Origin: Kitasatospora indigofera
GTDB taxonomy: Bacteria > Actinomycetota > Actinomycetes > Streptomycetales > Streptomycetaceae
Assembly: GCF_014655955.1 (NCBI RefSeq)
Contig: NZ_BNBO01000020.1
Coordinates: 1-64,000, forward strand
DNA length: 64,000 bases
Direction of reading: 5' to 3'
Every line of letters begins with the position of its first letter. Position 1 is the stretch's first letter. Positions 8,694 to 17,181 of this stretch are shown here, in pieces. The notes under the pieces are model-generated. The model saw only the letters and a program-made list of their open reading frames with translations. It did not search any database and had not been told where the DNA came from. Position numbers and translations under genes: made by a program.

Positions 8694-10792
8694 CAGTTCG
8701 GCAGCAGGCCCGCCAGTCCCCGCTCCAACCGGGGCGAAAGGACGGACGCCAGGGTGTTGGTGATGTGCCCGCTGTCCCGGTAGAGCAGCACGCCCTGCAG
8801 CACGGCCGGGCAGTCCGGTCCGGTGTCCGGGCAGAGCACCGGGCCGACGTCCAGCACCCGGATGCCGTACCGCGCCGCGAGGCCGCCCGCCAGCAGCGGG
8901 TCCGGCTCGAAGGCCGACTCCCGCGGGAAGAAGCAGGCGTCCGACCGCCCGTCCGAGGCGGCCAGGCAGGTCGGGATGTCCTTGCCCGGCATCGGGGTGT
9001 CGGCCAGGTAGGCGAGCGGGGCGCCCAGCGCGGCGAGCCGGTCCAGGGTGCGCCGCCAGCCCTCGGTGCGCTCCTCGGCGCCGCCGTAGCGGTTCAGGCC
9101 GGACATCACGATCAGGCGCGGGGCCGGGCCTGCGGCGAGCCGGGCGAGGGTGTTCTCCCGCCAGCGGTCGCACTCGGTGAAGGTCCGTCCGAGGACGTCG
9201 TTGCGGACGGGGACGGCCGCCAGCGGGCAGCCCGGCTTGACCAGCACCTCCAGCGCCCAGTGCCGCTGCTCGGCGACCGGCAGCAGGCCGGAGATCCACT
9301 GGCCGGCGTGCGAGTCGCCGAGCAGCACGATCCGGTCCGGACTCCGCTCGTCGCCGAACAGGCACCGCGGGCTCTTCTCGGCGGCCAGCGGGATCTCGCA
9401 GTCCCGGCCGGGCGGGAAGTCCGTCCTGGCCCGGGCCAACGACGGGGTCAGGGTGAGCACCCGGGTGCCGGGCGCCAGCAGGTCGGCGCCGTCCGCCGCG
9501 CCGCTCGGCGGGCGCGCGTCCTCGGCGCTGCCGAGCGCCCGGACGGTGCCGCCGCCCAGGGTGAGCCCGGCGATCAGCGGGACGGCCAGTGCGGCCGCGG
9601 CGATCGAGAGCCCGCGGCGCGGGGCCGTCGAGCCGCGGCGCAGCGGCTCCTCCACCAGGCGCAGGGTCAGCCAGGCGGGTACCGCGCTCGCCAGGGTGAG
9701 CGCGCTGAGGACGGTCCACGGCAGCGGGCCGGACCGCGCCTCGGCGATGGTCAGGACGGGCCAGTGCCAGAGGTACCAGGGGTAGGAGAGCCGCCCCACG
9801 GCGCGCAGCGGACGGGTGGCCAGCAGGCGGCCGACGTCCGCCCGGCCGGCCGGGAGCCCGCTCCCGCCGGCCAGCAGGACGGCCGCCGTGCCGAGGGCGG
9901 GCAGCAGCGCGGCGCTGCCGGGGAAGGGCGTCGCCCGGTCGTACCACCCGACACCGGCCAGGACGGCGGCCGCGCCGAGCCAGCCCAGCAGGCGCAGCGG
10001 CACCCGTCCGGGCCGGGGGCGGCCGCGCGGTGCGTCGCCGGCGGTCCGTAGGGCGAGCCGGCGTGCGAGCAGGGCGGCCGCGCCCCCGGCCGCGAACTCC
10101 CAGAGCCGGCTCGCGGTGGAGAAGTAGCCGAGTGGCGCGGACTGCGCCGTCCAGCGCAGGCAGAGCAGCAGCGAGACCGCGCCGACGGCCAGGGTGACCA
10201 CCCAGGCAGGCCCGGTCCGGCGGCGCGGCAGCAGCCGGCCGAGGCCGAGCAGCAGCACGCCCCACAGGAGGTAGAACTGGTTCTCCACGCCGAGCGACCA
10301 GAAGTGCTGCAGGACGCTGGGGTCGCGGCCGGCGGCCAGGTAGTCCGTCTGCCGGCCGACGAAGCGCCAGTTGGCGAACTGGCCGGCCGAGGCGAGCAGG
10401 TCCCGGGCGAGGTCGGTGCCGCGCAGCGGGTCGAGCAGCAGCCCGCCGGCCAGGGCGGTCGCGACCAGCACGACGGCGGCGGCGGGCAGGATGCGGCGGG
10501 CCCGGCGGGCGGCGAAGTCGAGCAGGCCGAGCGGCCGGGCGACCAGCATCCCGGTGATCAGGAAGCCGGAGATGACGAAGAAGACGTCGACGCCGACGTA
10601 TCCGCCGGTGATGCCGGGGACGGCCGCGTGGAAGCAGAGCACGGCCAGGACGGCGATGCCCCGCAGGCCCTCGATGTCGGGGCGGAACGCGGCGTCCCGG
10701 GCGGTCGCCGTGCGGTCGGGCCTGGTGCGGACGGTGCTCGTGGCGGCGGCGGTGGTGGTTCGGGCAGGGCTGGGTGGTACGGCCGTGGGCAC
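8693..10792 (-). CDS. Acyltransferase-3/SGNH (OafA-like) O-acyltransferase
   Basis: 699 residues from the GTG at 10792; AAGGAG seven nt upstream decides this start over the longer reading frame. Residues ~35-390 are an acyltransferase-3 membrane domain with FRPDIEGLRGIAVLAV, GYVGVDVFFVISGFLITG and RRARRILPAAAVV, then roughly ten hydrophobic helices. The C-terminal ~250 residues form an extracytoplasmic SGNH domain with the nucleophile block LLGDSHAGQW and a late D..H pair (DSGHITN). Such proteins acylate sugars of cell-wall or secreted glycans. It lies next to a processive glycosyltransferase gene on the same strand, consistent with decorating that glycan. Confidence 0.9.
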   Translation of the reverse strand: MPTAVPPSPARTTTAAATSTVRTRPDRTATARDAAFRPDIEGLRGIAVLAVLCFHAAVPGITGGYVGVDVFFVISGFLITGMLVARPLGLLDFAARRARRILPAAAVVLVATALAGGLLLDPLRGTDLARDLLASAGQFANWRFVGRQTDYLAAGRDPSVLQHFWSLGVENQFYLLWGVLLLGLGRLLPRRRTGPAWVVTLAVGAVSLLLCLRWTAQSAPLGYFSTASRLWEFAAGGAAALLARRLALRTAGDAPRGRPRPGRVPLRLLGWLGAAAVLAGVGWYDRATPFPGSAALLPALGTAAVLLAGGSGLPAGRADVGRLLATRPLRAVGRLSYPWYLWHWPVLTIAEARSGPLPWTVLSALTLASAVPAWLTLRLVEEPLRRGSTAPRRGLSIAAAALAVPLIAGLTLGGGTVRALGSAEDARPPSGAADGADLLAPGTRVLTLTPSLARARTDFPPGRDCEIPLAAEKSPRCLFGDERSPDRIVLLGDSHAGQWISGLLPVAEQRHWALEVLVKPGCPLAAVPVRNDVLGRTFTECDRWRENTLARLAAGPAPRLIVMSGLNRYGGAEERTEGWRRTLDRLAALGAPLAYLADTPMPGKDIPTCLAASDGRSDACFFPRESAFEPDPLLAGGLAARYGIRVLDVGPVLCPDTGPDCPAVLQGVLLYRDSGHITNTLASVLSPRLERGLAGLLPN

Positions 10793-10972
10793 GGCGGTGC
10801 TCCTTGCAAGGGGCTGGCAGCGGTCGGTGGACCGCCGGGCCGTGGGGGGCCAGGCGGCGGGCCGCGCCGGTGGGGCGACGCGCAAGGACGGTGCGGGGTA
10901 AGGGGTTTCGGGCCGGCGGGCCGGGGCTGCGGCTCAGCTCCGGGCGGGTCGGCGACGGTCGGTTCGGCGACG

Positions 10973-11017
10973 GGCAGTGCACCGGTAGGCAGTGCGCCGG
11001 CGGGCAGTGCGCCGAGG
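10973..11017. repeat. Intergenic 15-bp tandem repeat (3 copies)
   Basis: Units begin GGCAGTGC (GGCAGTGCACCGGTA and two variants). This lies in the 335-bp gene-free stretch 10793-11127 between the acyltransferase and glycosyltransferase genes; apart from two repeat blocks I see nothing else there. Confidence 0.75.
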
Positions 11018-11069
11018 GGCGTCCCGGGGAGGTGCGGATGCGCCGGGCGCCGATGCCGTGCGTACGGGT

Positions 11070-11114
11070 ACGTCGGAACCGGGCACGTCGGGTACAGGTG
11101 TGTCGGGTACGGGT
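11070..11114. repeat. Second intergenic 15-bp tandem repeat (3 diverged copies)
   Basis: Units of the form ACGTCGGGTACAGGT with 2-4 differences between copies, just downstream of the glycosyltransferase stop. In one minus-strand frame the repeats spell Val-Pro-Asp-type pentapeptides, so this could be a decayed protein tail. Confidence 0.6.
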
Positions 11115-11127
11115 GCCCGGTCGCGGC

Positions 11128-12948
11128 TCAGAGCAGCGGGTCGGCCCAGCCCGAGGCCAGCAGGCCGCCGAGGGCCAGCACCGCGCTGACCGCGACCGCC
11201 TCCGCGCGGCCGAAGCGGCCGGCGGTGGCCGGCCGCCTCGGCGGGGCGACCTCGCCGGGCTCGCCGCTCAGCAGCGGCCGGAGCGTCCGGATCAGGGGCA
11301 GCACGGTGTAGGCGCTGAGGCCGAGCAGCCCGGCGAGCGCCCAGTAGGGCTGCCAGCCGTGGGCGGCGACGGCCCGGCCGAGTCCGACGGCGGCGGCCAG
11401 CAGGCACAGGGTCAGCCAGCCGACGCCGATCCGGGCGACCGTCCGGGCCAGCGCGGTACTGCCGCTGACCGCGCCGGTCGGCACCCAGTCGGCGCTGCGG
11501 CGGCGCAGCGCGTGCCCGAGGGCGACCACGTGGCAGAGCCCGCCCAGGAGTTGGACCCGGGTGACCTCGAAGCGCCAGCGGGTCCGGGAGGCGGCCGGCA
11601 GCAGCACCAGGGCGACCCAGAGCGGTGGCAGGAAGGGCAGCACCTGCCAGGGTGCGATCTCGGTGGGTGCGAAGAAGAGCATGATCAGGGCCGGCAGCGG
11701 CACCGCGAAGACGTTCACCGCGCTGCTCAGGTAGCCGAGGATGCCGTTCCAGAAGCAGAGCCGGGCCGAGCGCGGCAGCGGGCCGCGCCGGAAGCCGGGG
11801 TCGCGCAGCAGGGCCAGCGAGCCGAGGCACCAGCGGTACTGCTGGCTGACGAAGGCCGGCAGGCCGGTGGGCGACATGCCCTTGGCGACCAGGACCGGCA
11901 CGTAGCGGGTGCTCCAGCCCTGGCCGGCCAGCGCCAGCCCGGTGTAGAGGTCCTCACTGTGGTCGTACTCGGCGAATCCGCCGGCGCCCGCCAGTGCCTC
12001 GCGCCGGTAGAGGGCGTTGGTGCCGCAGCAGACGGTGGCGTCCTGGACGTCCCTGGAGGGCTGGATCCAGCGGTAGAAGATCTCCTGGGTGGCTCCGGCG
12101 GCGCGCTCCAGCCAGGACATCGAGGGGTCGGTGTCGAAGCACTGCGGGCTCTGCACGATGCCGACCCGCGGCCCGTCCAGGTAGGGCACCAGGTGGTGCA
12201 GGAAGTCCGCGCGCGGGCAGAAGTCGGCGTCCAGGACGGCGATGATCTCGCCGTCGCCCTGGGCCAGGCCGTGGTTGAGGTTGCCGGCCTTCTTGAACCG
12301 GCCGCGGTCCGGCCGCGCGTGGTACCCGAAGCCGTAGGACTCGGCGAGCGCCCGGACCTCCGGGCGGTCCGCGTCGTCCAGCACGAGGACGGCGAGGGCG
12401 CCCGGCCAGCGCACCGCGGCGGTGTGGCGGTAGGCGTTGTCGAGCACGGTGAGGGGTTCGCCGCAGGTGGGCAGCAGGATGTCGACGCTCGGGTGGTGCG
12501 CGGGCCGGGCCCGTAGCAGCAGGTCGTGCGAGTCCCGGGTGTAGCGGCGCTGGCGCTGTCCGTCGCCGAGGGAGAGCGTCCAGGTCGCGGCGTTCAGCAC
12601 GAGCAGCAGCAGGAAGGGCCAGAGCAGCGGGTGGCGCAGTGCGAAGAGGCCGAGCGTGACGGTGGCGCCGGCGTAGGAGAGGGTCGCGAGCAGCGGGACC
12701 CAGCGGCGCTGCGGGCCGAAGTACCAGTAGAGCTCCTGGTCGTCCGGCGGGGCGGGCAGGCGCTGGGCAGCGGGCCGCCGGACGGGCTCGTGACGGCCGG
12801 CGGACTCGTGACGGTGGACGGGCGGGCCGCTCCCGTCGGGCGCCGGGCGCTCCGGCGCGGGGCCGTCGGGCAGGCGCTGCCCGGTTTCGTGGTCGTCGGC
12901 GCGGCCTGGACCGGTCGCGGGCATGGCGGTGCCATGGAGTACGGGCAT
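11128..12948 (-). CDS. Membrane glycosyltransferase family 2, cellulose-synthase-like
   Basis: 606 residues. After a Pro-rich cytoplasmic leader come two N-terminal helices (~85-135). A GT-2 catalytic core follows with the processive D,D,D,QxxRW set: VLDDADRP, AVLDADFCP, YDHSEDLYTG, and QQYRWCLGS. C-terminal helices make a membrane channel. This organisation is that of BcsA/CslA-like synthases that polymerise beta-linked sugars from UDP-sugars and extrude them. No PilZ or BcsB-like partner is visible. A dre-like site lies about 60 bp upstream. No clear Shine-Dalgarno precedes the ATG at 12948, and an ATG at 12924 is an alternative. Confidence 0.88.
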   Translation of the reverse strand: MPVLHGTAMPATGPGRADDHETGQRLPDGPAPERPAPDGSGPPVHRHESAGRHEPVRRPAAQRLPAPPDDQELYWYFGPQRRWVPLLATLSYAGATVTLGLFALRHPLLWPFLLLLVLNAATWTLSLGDGQRQRRYTRDSHDLLLRARPAHHPSVDILLPTCGEPLTVLDNAYRHTAAVRWPGALAVLVLDDADRPEVRALAESYGFGYHARPDRGRFKKAGNLNHGLAQGDGEIIAVLDADFCPRADFLHHLVPYLDGPRVGIVQSPQCFDTDPSMSWLERAAGATQEIFYRWIQPSRDVQDATVCCGTNALYRREALAGAGGFAEYDHSEDLYTGLALAGQGWSTRYVPVLVAKGMSPTGLPAFVSQQYRWCLGSLALLRDPGFRRGPLPRSARLCFWNGILGYLSSAVNVFAVPLPALIMLFFAPTEIAPWQVLPFLPPLWVALVLLPAASRTRWRFEVTRVQLLGGLCHVVALGHALRRRSADWVPTGAVSGSTALARTVARIGVGWLTLCLLAAAVGLGRAVAAHGWQPYWALAGLLGLSAYTVLPLIRTLRPLLSGEPGEVAPPRRPATAGRFGRAEAVAVSAVLALGGLLASGWADPLL

Positions 12949-13006
12949 GCGGACGTGGCCCCCCTGGGCTTGAACGGAACTGTGCCGTAGGGCCCCACCC
13001 TCTCAC

Positions 13007-13022
13007 ATTGGCCTAGACCACT
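13007..13022. promoter_or_regulatory. DasR-responsive element (dre)-like palindrome
   Basis: ATTGGCCTAGACCACT matches the dre consensus ACTGGTCTAGACCACT at 14 of 16 positions, including the central CTAGACCA. It is 59 bp upstream of the glycosyltransferase start, where a repressor site would be expected. DasR is the GlcNAc-responsive GntR regulator of streptomycetes. Confidence 0.6.
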
Positions 13023-13173
13023 CATGAACGAGGTATGAACCTCGCCCCCGTGCCCGCCAGCGGGTTTGACGCTACGTCACCACCGCTCCCCCGCTCCGAT
13101 GCACGTTCGCGCACACCGCTCCCGTACCGGCCGGGGCCCCGGGGCGCCCGCCCCGCCGGCCCGGCCCCGAACG

Positions 13174-13716
13174 TCAGAGGCTCTTGACCAAGGTCTCGAA
13201 CCGCAGATCCGGCCGCCGCGGGATGCCGAACCGCTCGTCGCCGTACGGGAACGGCGAGTAGATCCCGGTCCGGCTGAAGCCCCTGCGCTCATACCAGGCG
13301 ATCAGCTCGGCGCGCTGCTCGATCACCGTCATCTCCAGCGCGGCGACGCCCCACTCCTCGCGGGCGATCCGCTCGGCCTCGGCGAGCACCGCCCGGCCGA
13401 TCCCGCCGCCCTGCAGGCCCGGCCGGACCGAGAACATGCCGAAGTAGGCGCGGTCCCCGCGGTGTTCGAGCTGGCAGCAGGCCAGCACCTGGCCGGCCCG
13501 CTCGGTGACCAGCAGCACGCTGTCCGGCTTGCCGATCACCTCGGCGACGCCGTCCGCGTCGGTCCGCCGGCCGTCCAGCAGGTCGGCCTCGGTGGTCCAG
13601 CCGGCCCGGCTGGCGTCGCCGCGGTAAGCCGACTCGACCAGCTCGACCAGCACCGGCACATCGGCCGGGACGGCCGGGCGGAACACGGTTCGGTCGTCGG
13701 TCTGCTCGGGTGCCAC
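13174..13716 (-). CDS. GNAT family N-acetyltransferase
   Basis: 180 residues from the GTG at 13716, supported by GAGGA nine nt upstream; the longer frame adds Arg/Pro-rich sequence. The acetyl-CoA motif A is visible as FSVRPGLQGGGIGRAVLAEAE (~residues 100-120). The C-terminal WYERRGFSRTGIY matches GNAT motif B. The substrate cannot be read from sequence. Nothing around it suggests an operon. Confidence 0.88.
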   Translation of the reverse strand: MAPEQTDDRTVFRPAVPADVPVLVELVESAYRGDASRAGWTTEADLLDGRRTDADGVAEVIGKPDSVLLVTERAGQVLACCQLEHRGDRAYFGMFSVRPGLQGGGIGRAVLAEAERIAREEWGVAALEMTVIEQRAELIAWYERRGFSRTGIYSPFPYGDERFGIPRRPDLRFETLVKSL

Positions 13717-13987
13717 GGTGCACCGTCCTCTCGTCGTACGCGGAGGCCGGCTCGGGCACCGGCCTCCCGGCATCGTGCCACAGCCCTGCCGGAGGCCCGG
13801 ACGGGCGGTCGCGCGGCCGGCCGGGAGCGCAAGGGAAAGGCCGGCCGGGCCCCTGAGCAGGCCCGACGGCCGCCCGGCACGGCGCCGGGCGCGGGGTCGG
13901 GCGCCGTCCACGTCACGGCGCCCGGCGCGGCCCCGACGGGCACTGCGCCGGGCGGGGGGAACCTCGCAGCCGTTCAGGTGTGTCCGC

Positions 13988-14015
13988 GGGTACCGCCCGC
14001 CGGGGGCGGGTACCC
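13988..14015. other. Imperfect inverted repeat upstream of the first GH25 gene
   Basis: GGGTACC-GCCC (13988-13998) pairs with GGGCGGGTACCC (14004-14015), with one bulged C. It is about 60 bp before the muramidase start, in the 359-bp divergent gap 13717-14075. It could be a 5'-UTR structure or an operator; nothing else is recognisable in that gap. Confidence 0.35.
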
Positions 14016-14075
14016 CTCCAGCTCCTTCCGAGCAGGCGCCGCGAATCCCGCGCGCCCCGGCACCGAGGAGTGTTC

Positions 14076-14960
14076 ATGCCCCGTACGTCCCGCGCCGCCC
14101 GCGCAGCCGCCACCCGCCCGCCCGGCGCCCGGCCGGCCCGCTCGCGGCGCTTACCGCGGCTGGCCGCGGCCGCCCTCGCGGCCGGCGCGCTGCTGGGCGG
14201 CGCGACCGCCCCGGCGCAGGCGCAGCCGACCCGGCCGCTGCCGATCATCCTGCACCCCGACCTGGACCACGCGGGCTCGACGGTGGCCCTCCACGAGGGG
14301 CGGTCGAACTCCCCGGTCGCCCGGCCCCGGGCCGTCCAGACCCAGGGGATGGACATCTCCAGCTACCAGGGCGACGTGAACTGGGACGCGGCGGTGTCCA
14401 ACGGCGCCCGGTTCGCGTACCTCAAGGCCACCGAAGGAACCACCTACCTCAACCCGTACTTCTACGCGCAGAGCGGCGGCTCCTTCGTGGCCGGCGTGAT
14501 CCGCGGGGCGTACCACTTCGCGCTGCCGAACGTCTCCGGCGCGGCCGCGCAGGCGAACTTCTTCGTCGACCACGGCGGCGGCTGGACGCCCGACGGACTG
14601 ACCCTGCCGCCGGCCCTGGACATCGAGTACAACCCTTACGGCGCGGACTGCTACGGCCTCAGCCAGAGCGCGATGGTGAACTGGATCCGCGAGTTCAGCG
14701 ACACCGTGCACGACCGGACGGGCCGTTACCCGGTGATCTACACGACCACCGCCTGGTGGAGCAGCTGCACCGGCAACAACGCCGGCTTCGGCGCCACCAA
14801 CCCGCTCTGGGTCGCCCGCTACGCGAGCAGTGTGGGCGCGCTGCCGGCGGGCTGGAGCTTCCAGACCATCTGGCAGTACGCCGACTCGGGCTCCCTCCCC
14901 GGCGACCAGGACTGGTTCAACGGCCCGTACGACCGGGTGCAGGCACTGGCCAACGGCTGA
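14076..14960 (+). CDS. Secreted GH25 muramidase (first of a tandem pair)
   Basis: 294 residues from the ATG at 14076, with GAGGAG five nt upstream. A signal peptide with an Arg-rich n-region ends near APAQAQ (residue ~50). The GH25 barrel begins at TQGMDISSYQGDVNW (first catalytic Asp93) and includes PPALDIEYNPYG (Asp182, Glu184). It ends DQDWFNGPYDRVQALANG, with no added cell-wall-binding domain. GH25 enzymes hydrolyse the beta-1,4 MurNAc-GlcNAc bond of peptidoglycan. The next gene is a close paralogue sharing even the start-codon context. Confidence 0.94.
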   Translation: MPRTSRAARAAATRPPGARPARSRRLPRLAAAALAAGALLGGATAPAQAQPTRPLPIILHPDLDHAGSTVALHEGRSNSPVARPRAVQTQGMDISSYQGDVNWDAAVSNGARFAYLKATEGTTYLNPYFYAQSGGSFVAGVIRGAYHFALPNVSGAAAQANFFVDHGGGWTPDGLTLPPALDIEYNPYGADCYGLSQSAMVNWIREFSDTVHDRTGRYPVIYTTTAWWSSCTGNNAGFGATNPLWVARYASSVGALPAGWSFQTIWQYADSGSLPGDQDWFNGPYDRVQALANG

Positions 14961-14981
14961 CTCCGGCACCGGGGCACCGGC

Positions 14982-15003
14982 GGTCGCCCGGCGGGCGGCG
15001 ACC
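14982..15003. terminator. Possible terminator after the first GH25 gene
   Basis: GGTCGCC (14982-14988) pairs with GGCGACC (14997-15003) across an 8-nt GC-rich loop, 22 nt after the stop codon. It would separate the two muramidase genes into distinct transcripts. Confidence 0.35.
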
Positions 15004-15252
15004 GGCGGGGTGCGGCGGCCGGCGCCGGGCCCGACCGGCTCTGAGCAGGCCCGCGACCGGGGCCGCGCCCTACGCCCGTAGACCGCCCGCCGCCTCGGCG
15101 GACGGCGCGGCGGGCGGAGTCCGCGGGAAGCCTCGGCGAACTCCCGGCAGAACCCTCACCACCGTGGCGGGTACATGGCTACTCTCGTAGCGGCAACCGC
15201 GCGGACACCGTGCGGTCCGTACACGACCATGCCCAGGACCAGAGGAGTGTTC

Positions 15253-16197
15253 ATGCACAGCACTTCCCGCTCCGCCCGCACAGTCAGCACCGGCACCGCA
15301 CCTCTCCCGCCCGCGGCCCTCCCGTCCGCACCCACCCCGGCCGCACCCACCCCGCCGGCCGGCCGCGCGGCAGGCACCGGGGCCCGCACCCGGCGCCTGC
15401 CCCGGCTGGCCGCCGCCGCGCTCGCCGCCGGCGCCCTGCTGGCCGGCACGGCCGCCCCCGCCCAGGCCGCGCGGCCCGCGCCCGTCCTGCACCCCGAGCA
15501 GGACTTCGCCGGCTCCACCGTCGCCGCCCACGAAGGGAGAGGCGGCCTGCCCGACGCACAGTCACTGGTCGCCCAGACCAAGGGCATGGACGTCTCCAGC
15601 CACCAGGGCAACGTCGCCTGGAGCACCGCCGCGGCGAACGGCGCCCGGTTCGCCTACGTGAAGGCCACCGAGGGCACCACCTACACCAACCCGTACTTCG
15701 CCCAGCAGTACAACGGCTCCTACAACTCCGGCCTGATCCGCGGCGCCTACCACTTCGCACTGCCCGACGTCTCCGGCGGCGCGGCACAGGCCAACTGGTT
15801 CGTCGGGCACGGCGGCGGCTGGTCCGGCGACGGGAAGACCCTGCCGCCGGCGCTCGACATCGAGTACAACCCGTACGGCGCGACCTGCTACGGCCTCAGC
15901 CAGAGCGCGATGGTGAGCTGGATCCGGGACTTCAGCAACACCGTCCACAGCCGGACGGGCCGTTACCCGACGATCTACACCACCACCAACTGGTGGAGCA
16001 CCTGCACTGGCAACAACGCCGGCTTCGGCGCCACCAACCCGCTCTGGATCGCCCGCTACGCGAGCGCCGTCGGCACCCTGCCGGCCGGCTGGAGCTACCA
16101 GACCGTCTGGCAGTACGCCGACTCGGGCACCCTGCCCGGCGACCAGAACTGGTTCAACGGGGCCTACGACCGGCTGCAGGCCCTCGCCAAGGGCTGA
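15253..16197 (+). CDS. Secreted GH25 muramidase (second of a tandem pair)
   Basis: 314 residues from the ATG at 15253; AGGAG lies five nt upstream, and the context AGGAGTGTTCATG is the same as in the preceding paralogue. The signal peptide is longer and ends near APAQAARP. The catalytic core matches the first copy nearly residue for residue: TKGMDVSSHQGNVAW, ALDIEYNPYG, SCTGNNAGFGATNPLW (TCTG here), DSGTLPGDQNWFNGAYDR. Tandem duplication followed by divergence of the leader is the simplest reading. Same predicted activity, peptidoglycan hydrolysis outside the cell. Confidence 0.94.
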   Translation: MHSTSRSARTVSTGTAPLPPAALPSAPTPAAPTPPAGRAAGTGARTRRLPRLAAAALAAGALLAGTAAPAQAARPAPVLHPEQDFAGSTVAAHEGRGGLPDAQSLVAQTKGMDVSSHQGNVAWSTAAANGARFAYVKATEGTTYTNPYFAQQYNGSYNSGLIRGAYHFALPDVSGGAAQANWFVGHGGGWSGDGKTLPPALDIEYNPYGATCYGLSQSAMVSWIRDFSNTVHSRTGRYPTIYTTTNWWSTCTGNNAGFGATNPLWIARYASAVGTLPAGWSYQTVWQYADSGTLPGDQNWFNGAYDRLQALAKG

Positions 16198-16206
16198 GCA
16201 CGCCAC

Positions 16207-16247
16207 GAGGGGCGGTCCGGCGCGGTACACCCGCCGGGCCGCCCCTC
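16207..16247. terminator. Strong hairpin between convergent GH25 and TetR genes
   Basis: Sixteen-bp stem (GAGGGGCGGTCCGGCG against 16232-16247, one G-T wobble) with a 9-nt loop, ten nt after the muramidase stop. It probably acts as a bidirectional terminator. Confidence 0.7.
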
Positions 16248-16270
16248 CGTCGCGGACCCGGCAGGCCGGA

Positions 16271-16345
16271 GCGGGACACGGCAGGGCGGGACACGGCAGG
16301 GCGGGACACGGCGGAGCGGGACACGGCAGGGCGGGACGAAGCAGG
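16271..16345. repeat. Five-copy 15-bp minisatellite
   Basis: Five consecutive 15-bp units of GCGGGACACGGCAGG, with two variant copies, between the hairpin and the 3' end of the TetR gene. No function evident. Confidence 0.85.
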
Positions 16346-16371
16346 GCGGGGGCAGGCGGAGCGGGGGCCGG

Positions 16372-17001
16372 TCAGGGCCGGGCGCCCAGCATCCGCAGCA
16401 CCAGCTCGCCGTAGCGGCGGCCCAGCTCCTGCGGGGACTCGCTGCTGCGCCCGGTGTACCAGCGCGAGACGTCGATCCCGAGCGAGGTCACCGCCCGGGC
16501 GGCGGTCTTCACCTCCGCCACCTCGAAGAGGCCGGCCGCCAGGCCGTCCGCGATGATCCCGCTGACCTCGCGCTCGATGTCCAGGCGCAGGCCGGCGACC
16601 ACCGCGTAGTCCTCGGCGGGCAGCGCGTGCAGTTCGTAGTTGACCACCCGGCCCACCGTCCGGCCCTGCGCGTGCCAGCTGGTGAAGTCCTCGACCAGCC
16701 GGCGCATCCGCTCCACCGGGCCGCCCTCGGCCCCGGCGGCGGCCCGGACCAGCTCCAGGGTGGCGGCGTGGCCGGCCCGGCTGATCTCGGCGAGCAGCGC
16801 CGCCTTGGACGGGTAGTGGATGTAGAGCGCGGCGGGGCTCATCCCGGCCGCGGTGGCGATGTCCCGGGTGGTGGTCGCGTGGTAGCCGCGCTCGGCGAAC
16901 GCCTCGACGGCCGCCGCCAGCAAGCGGTACGCGGCCTCGGGGCGGGGCCCGGCTCCGCCGGGGAGCGTGGTCCAGAGGTCGGCGATCGGCGTGCTGGTCA
17001 T
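16372..17001 (-). CDS. TetR/AcrR family transcriptional regulator
   Basis: 209 residues from the ATG at 17001, with GGGAGGA about 7 nt upstream. The N-terminal helix-turn-helix is canonical (LLAAAVEAFAERGYHATTTRDIATAAGMSPAALYIHYPSKAALL, split over residues ~25-70). The ligand domain follows. It is divergent from an SDR gene, with a 16-bp palindrome between them that recurs in front of the kinase/acyl-CoA dehydrogenase operon at 33.4 kb. It therefore most likely represses both, with an acyl-CoA or similar catabolite as ligand (inference). Confidence 0.92.
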   Translation of the reverse strand: MTSTPIADLWTTLPGGAGPRPEAAYRLLAAAVEAFAERGYHATTTRDIATAAGMSPAALYIHYPSKAALLAEISRAGHAATLELVRAAAGAEGGPVERMRRLVEDFTSWHAQGRTVGRVVNYELHALPAEDYAVVAGLRLDIEREVSGIIADGLAAGLFEVAEVKTAARAVTSLGIDVSRWYTGRSSESPQELGRRYGELVLRMLGARP

Positions 17002-17086
17002 GGCGCCATCCTCCCAGAACTGCGCTGCGGGCCCACGGCCCGGCCCGGAGCCACCGGGACTGTTGACAGGGTCTCGCACCGACAGC

Positions 17087-17109
17087 ATGCTAAGCAAGCG
17101 CTTAGTCAC
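17087..17109. promoter_or_regulatory. TetR operator, copy 1
   Basis: Palindrome CTAAGCAAGCGCTTAG (17090-17105: 6-bp arms, 4-nt spacer), flanked by bases giving a 23-bp identity to 33409-33431 in opposite orientation. It sits between the divergent TetR and SDR starts, ideal for controlling both. Confidence 0.8.
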
Positions 17110-17181
17110 TCCTGTTCCACCCCGCTCACCCCCCGCGGACGCCGTACTCCCCCCGGCCCGCCGGACGCGAAAGGACCCTCA

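Noticed and set aside
7464..10982. A 1172-codon open frame on the minus strand across several genes
   Set aside because: It is antisense or out of frame to well-supported genes, Arg/Pro/Ala-rich, without domains; a typical shadow in GC-rich DNA.
10934..11127. Frameshifted C-terminal extension of the glycosyltransferase
   Set aside because: One frame continues with pentapeptide repeats, but the normal stop at 11128 gives a complete protein of usual length, so a frameshift is not needed.
16271..16345. Possible CRISPR array
   Set aside because: Units are contiguous 15-bp repeats without spacers and no cas genes are nearby.
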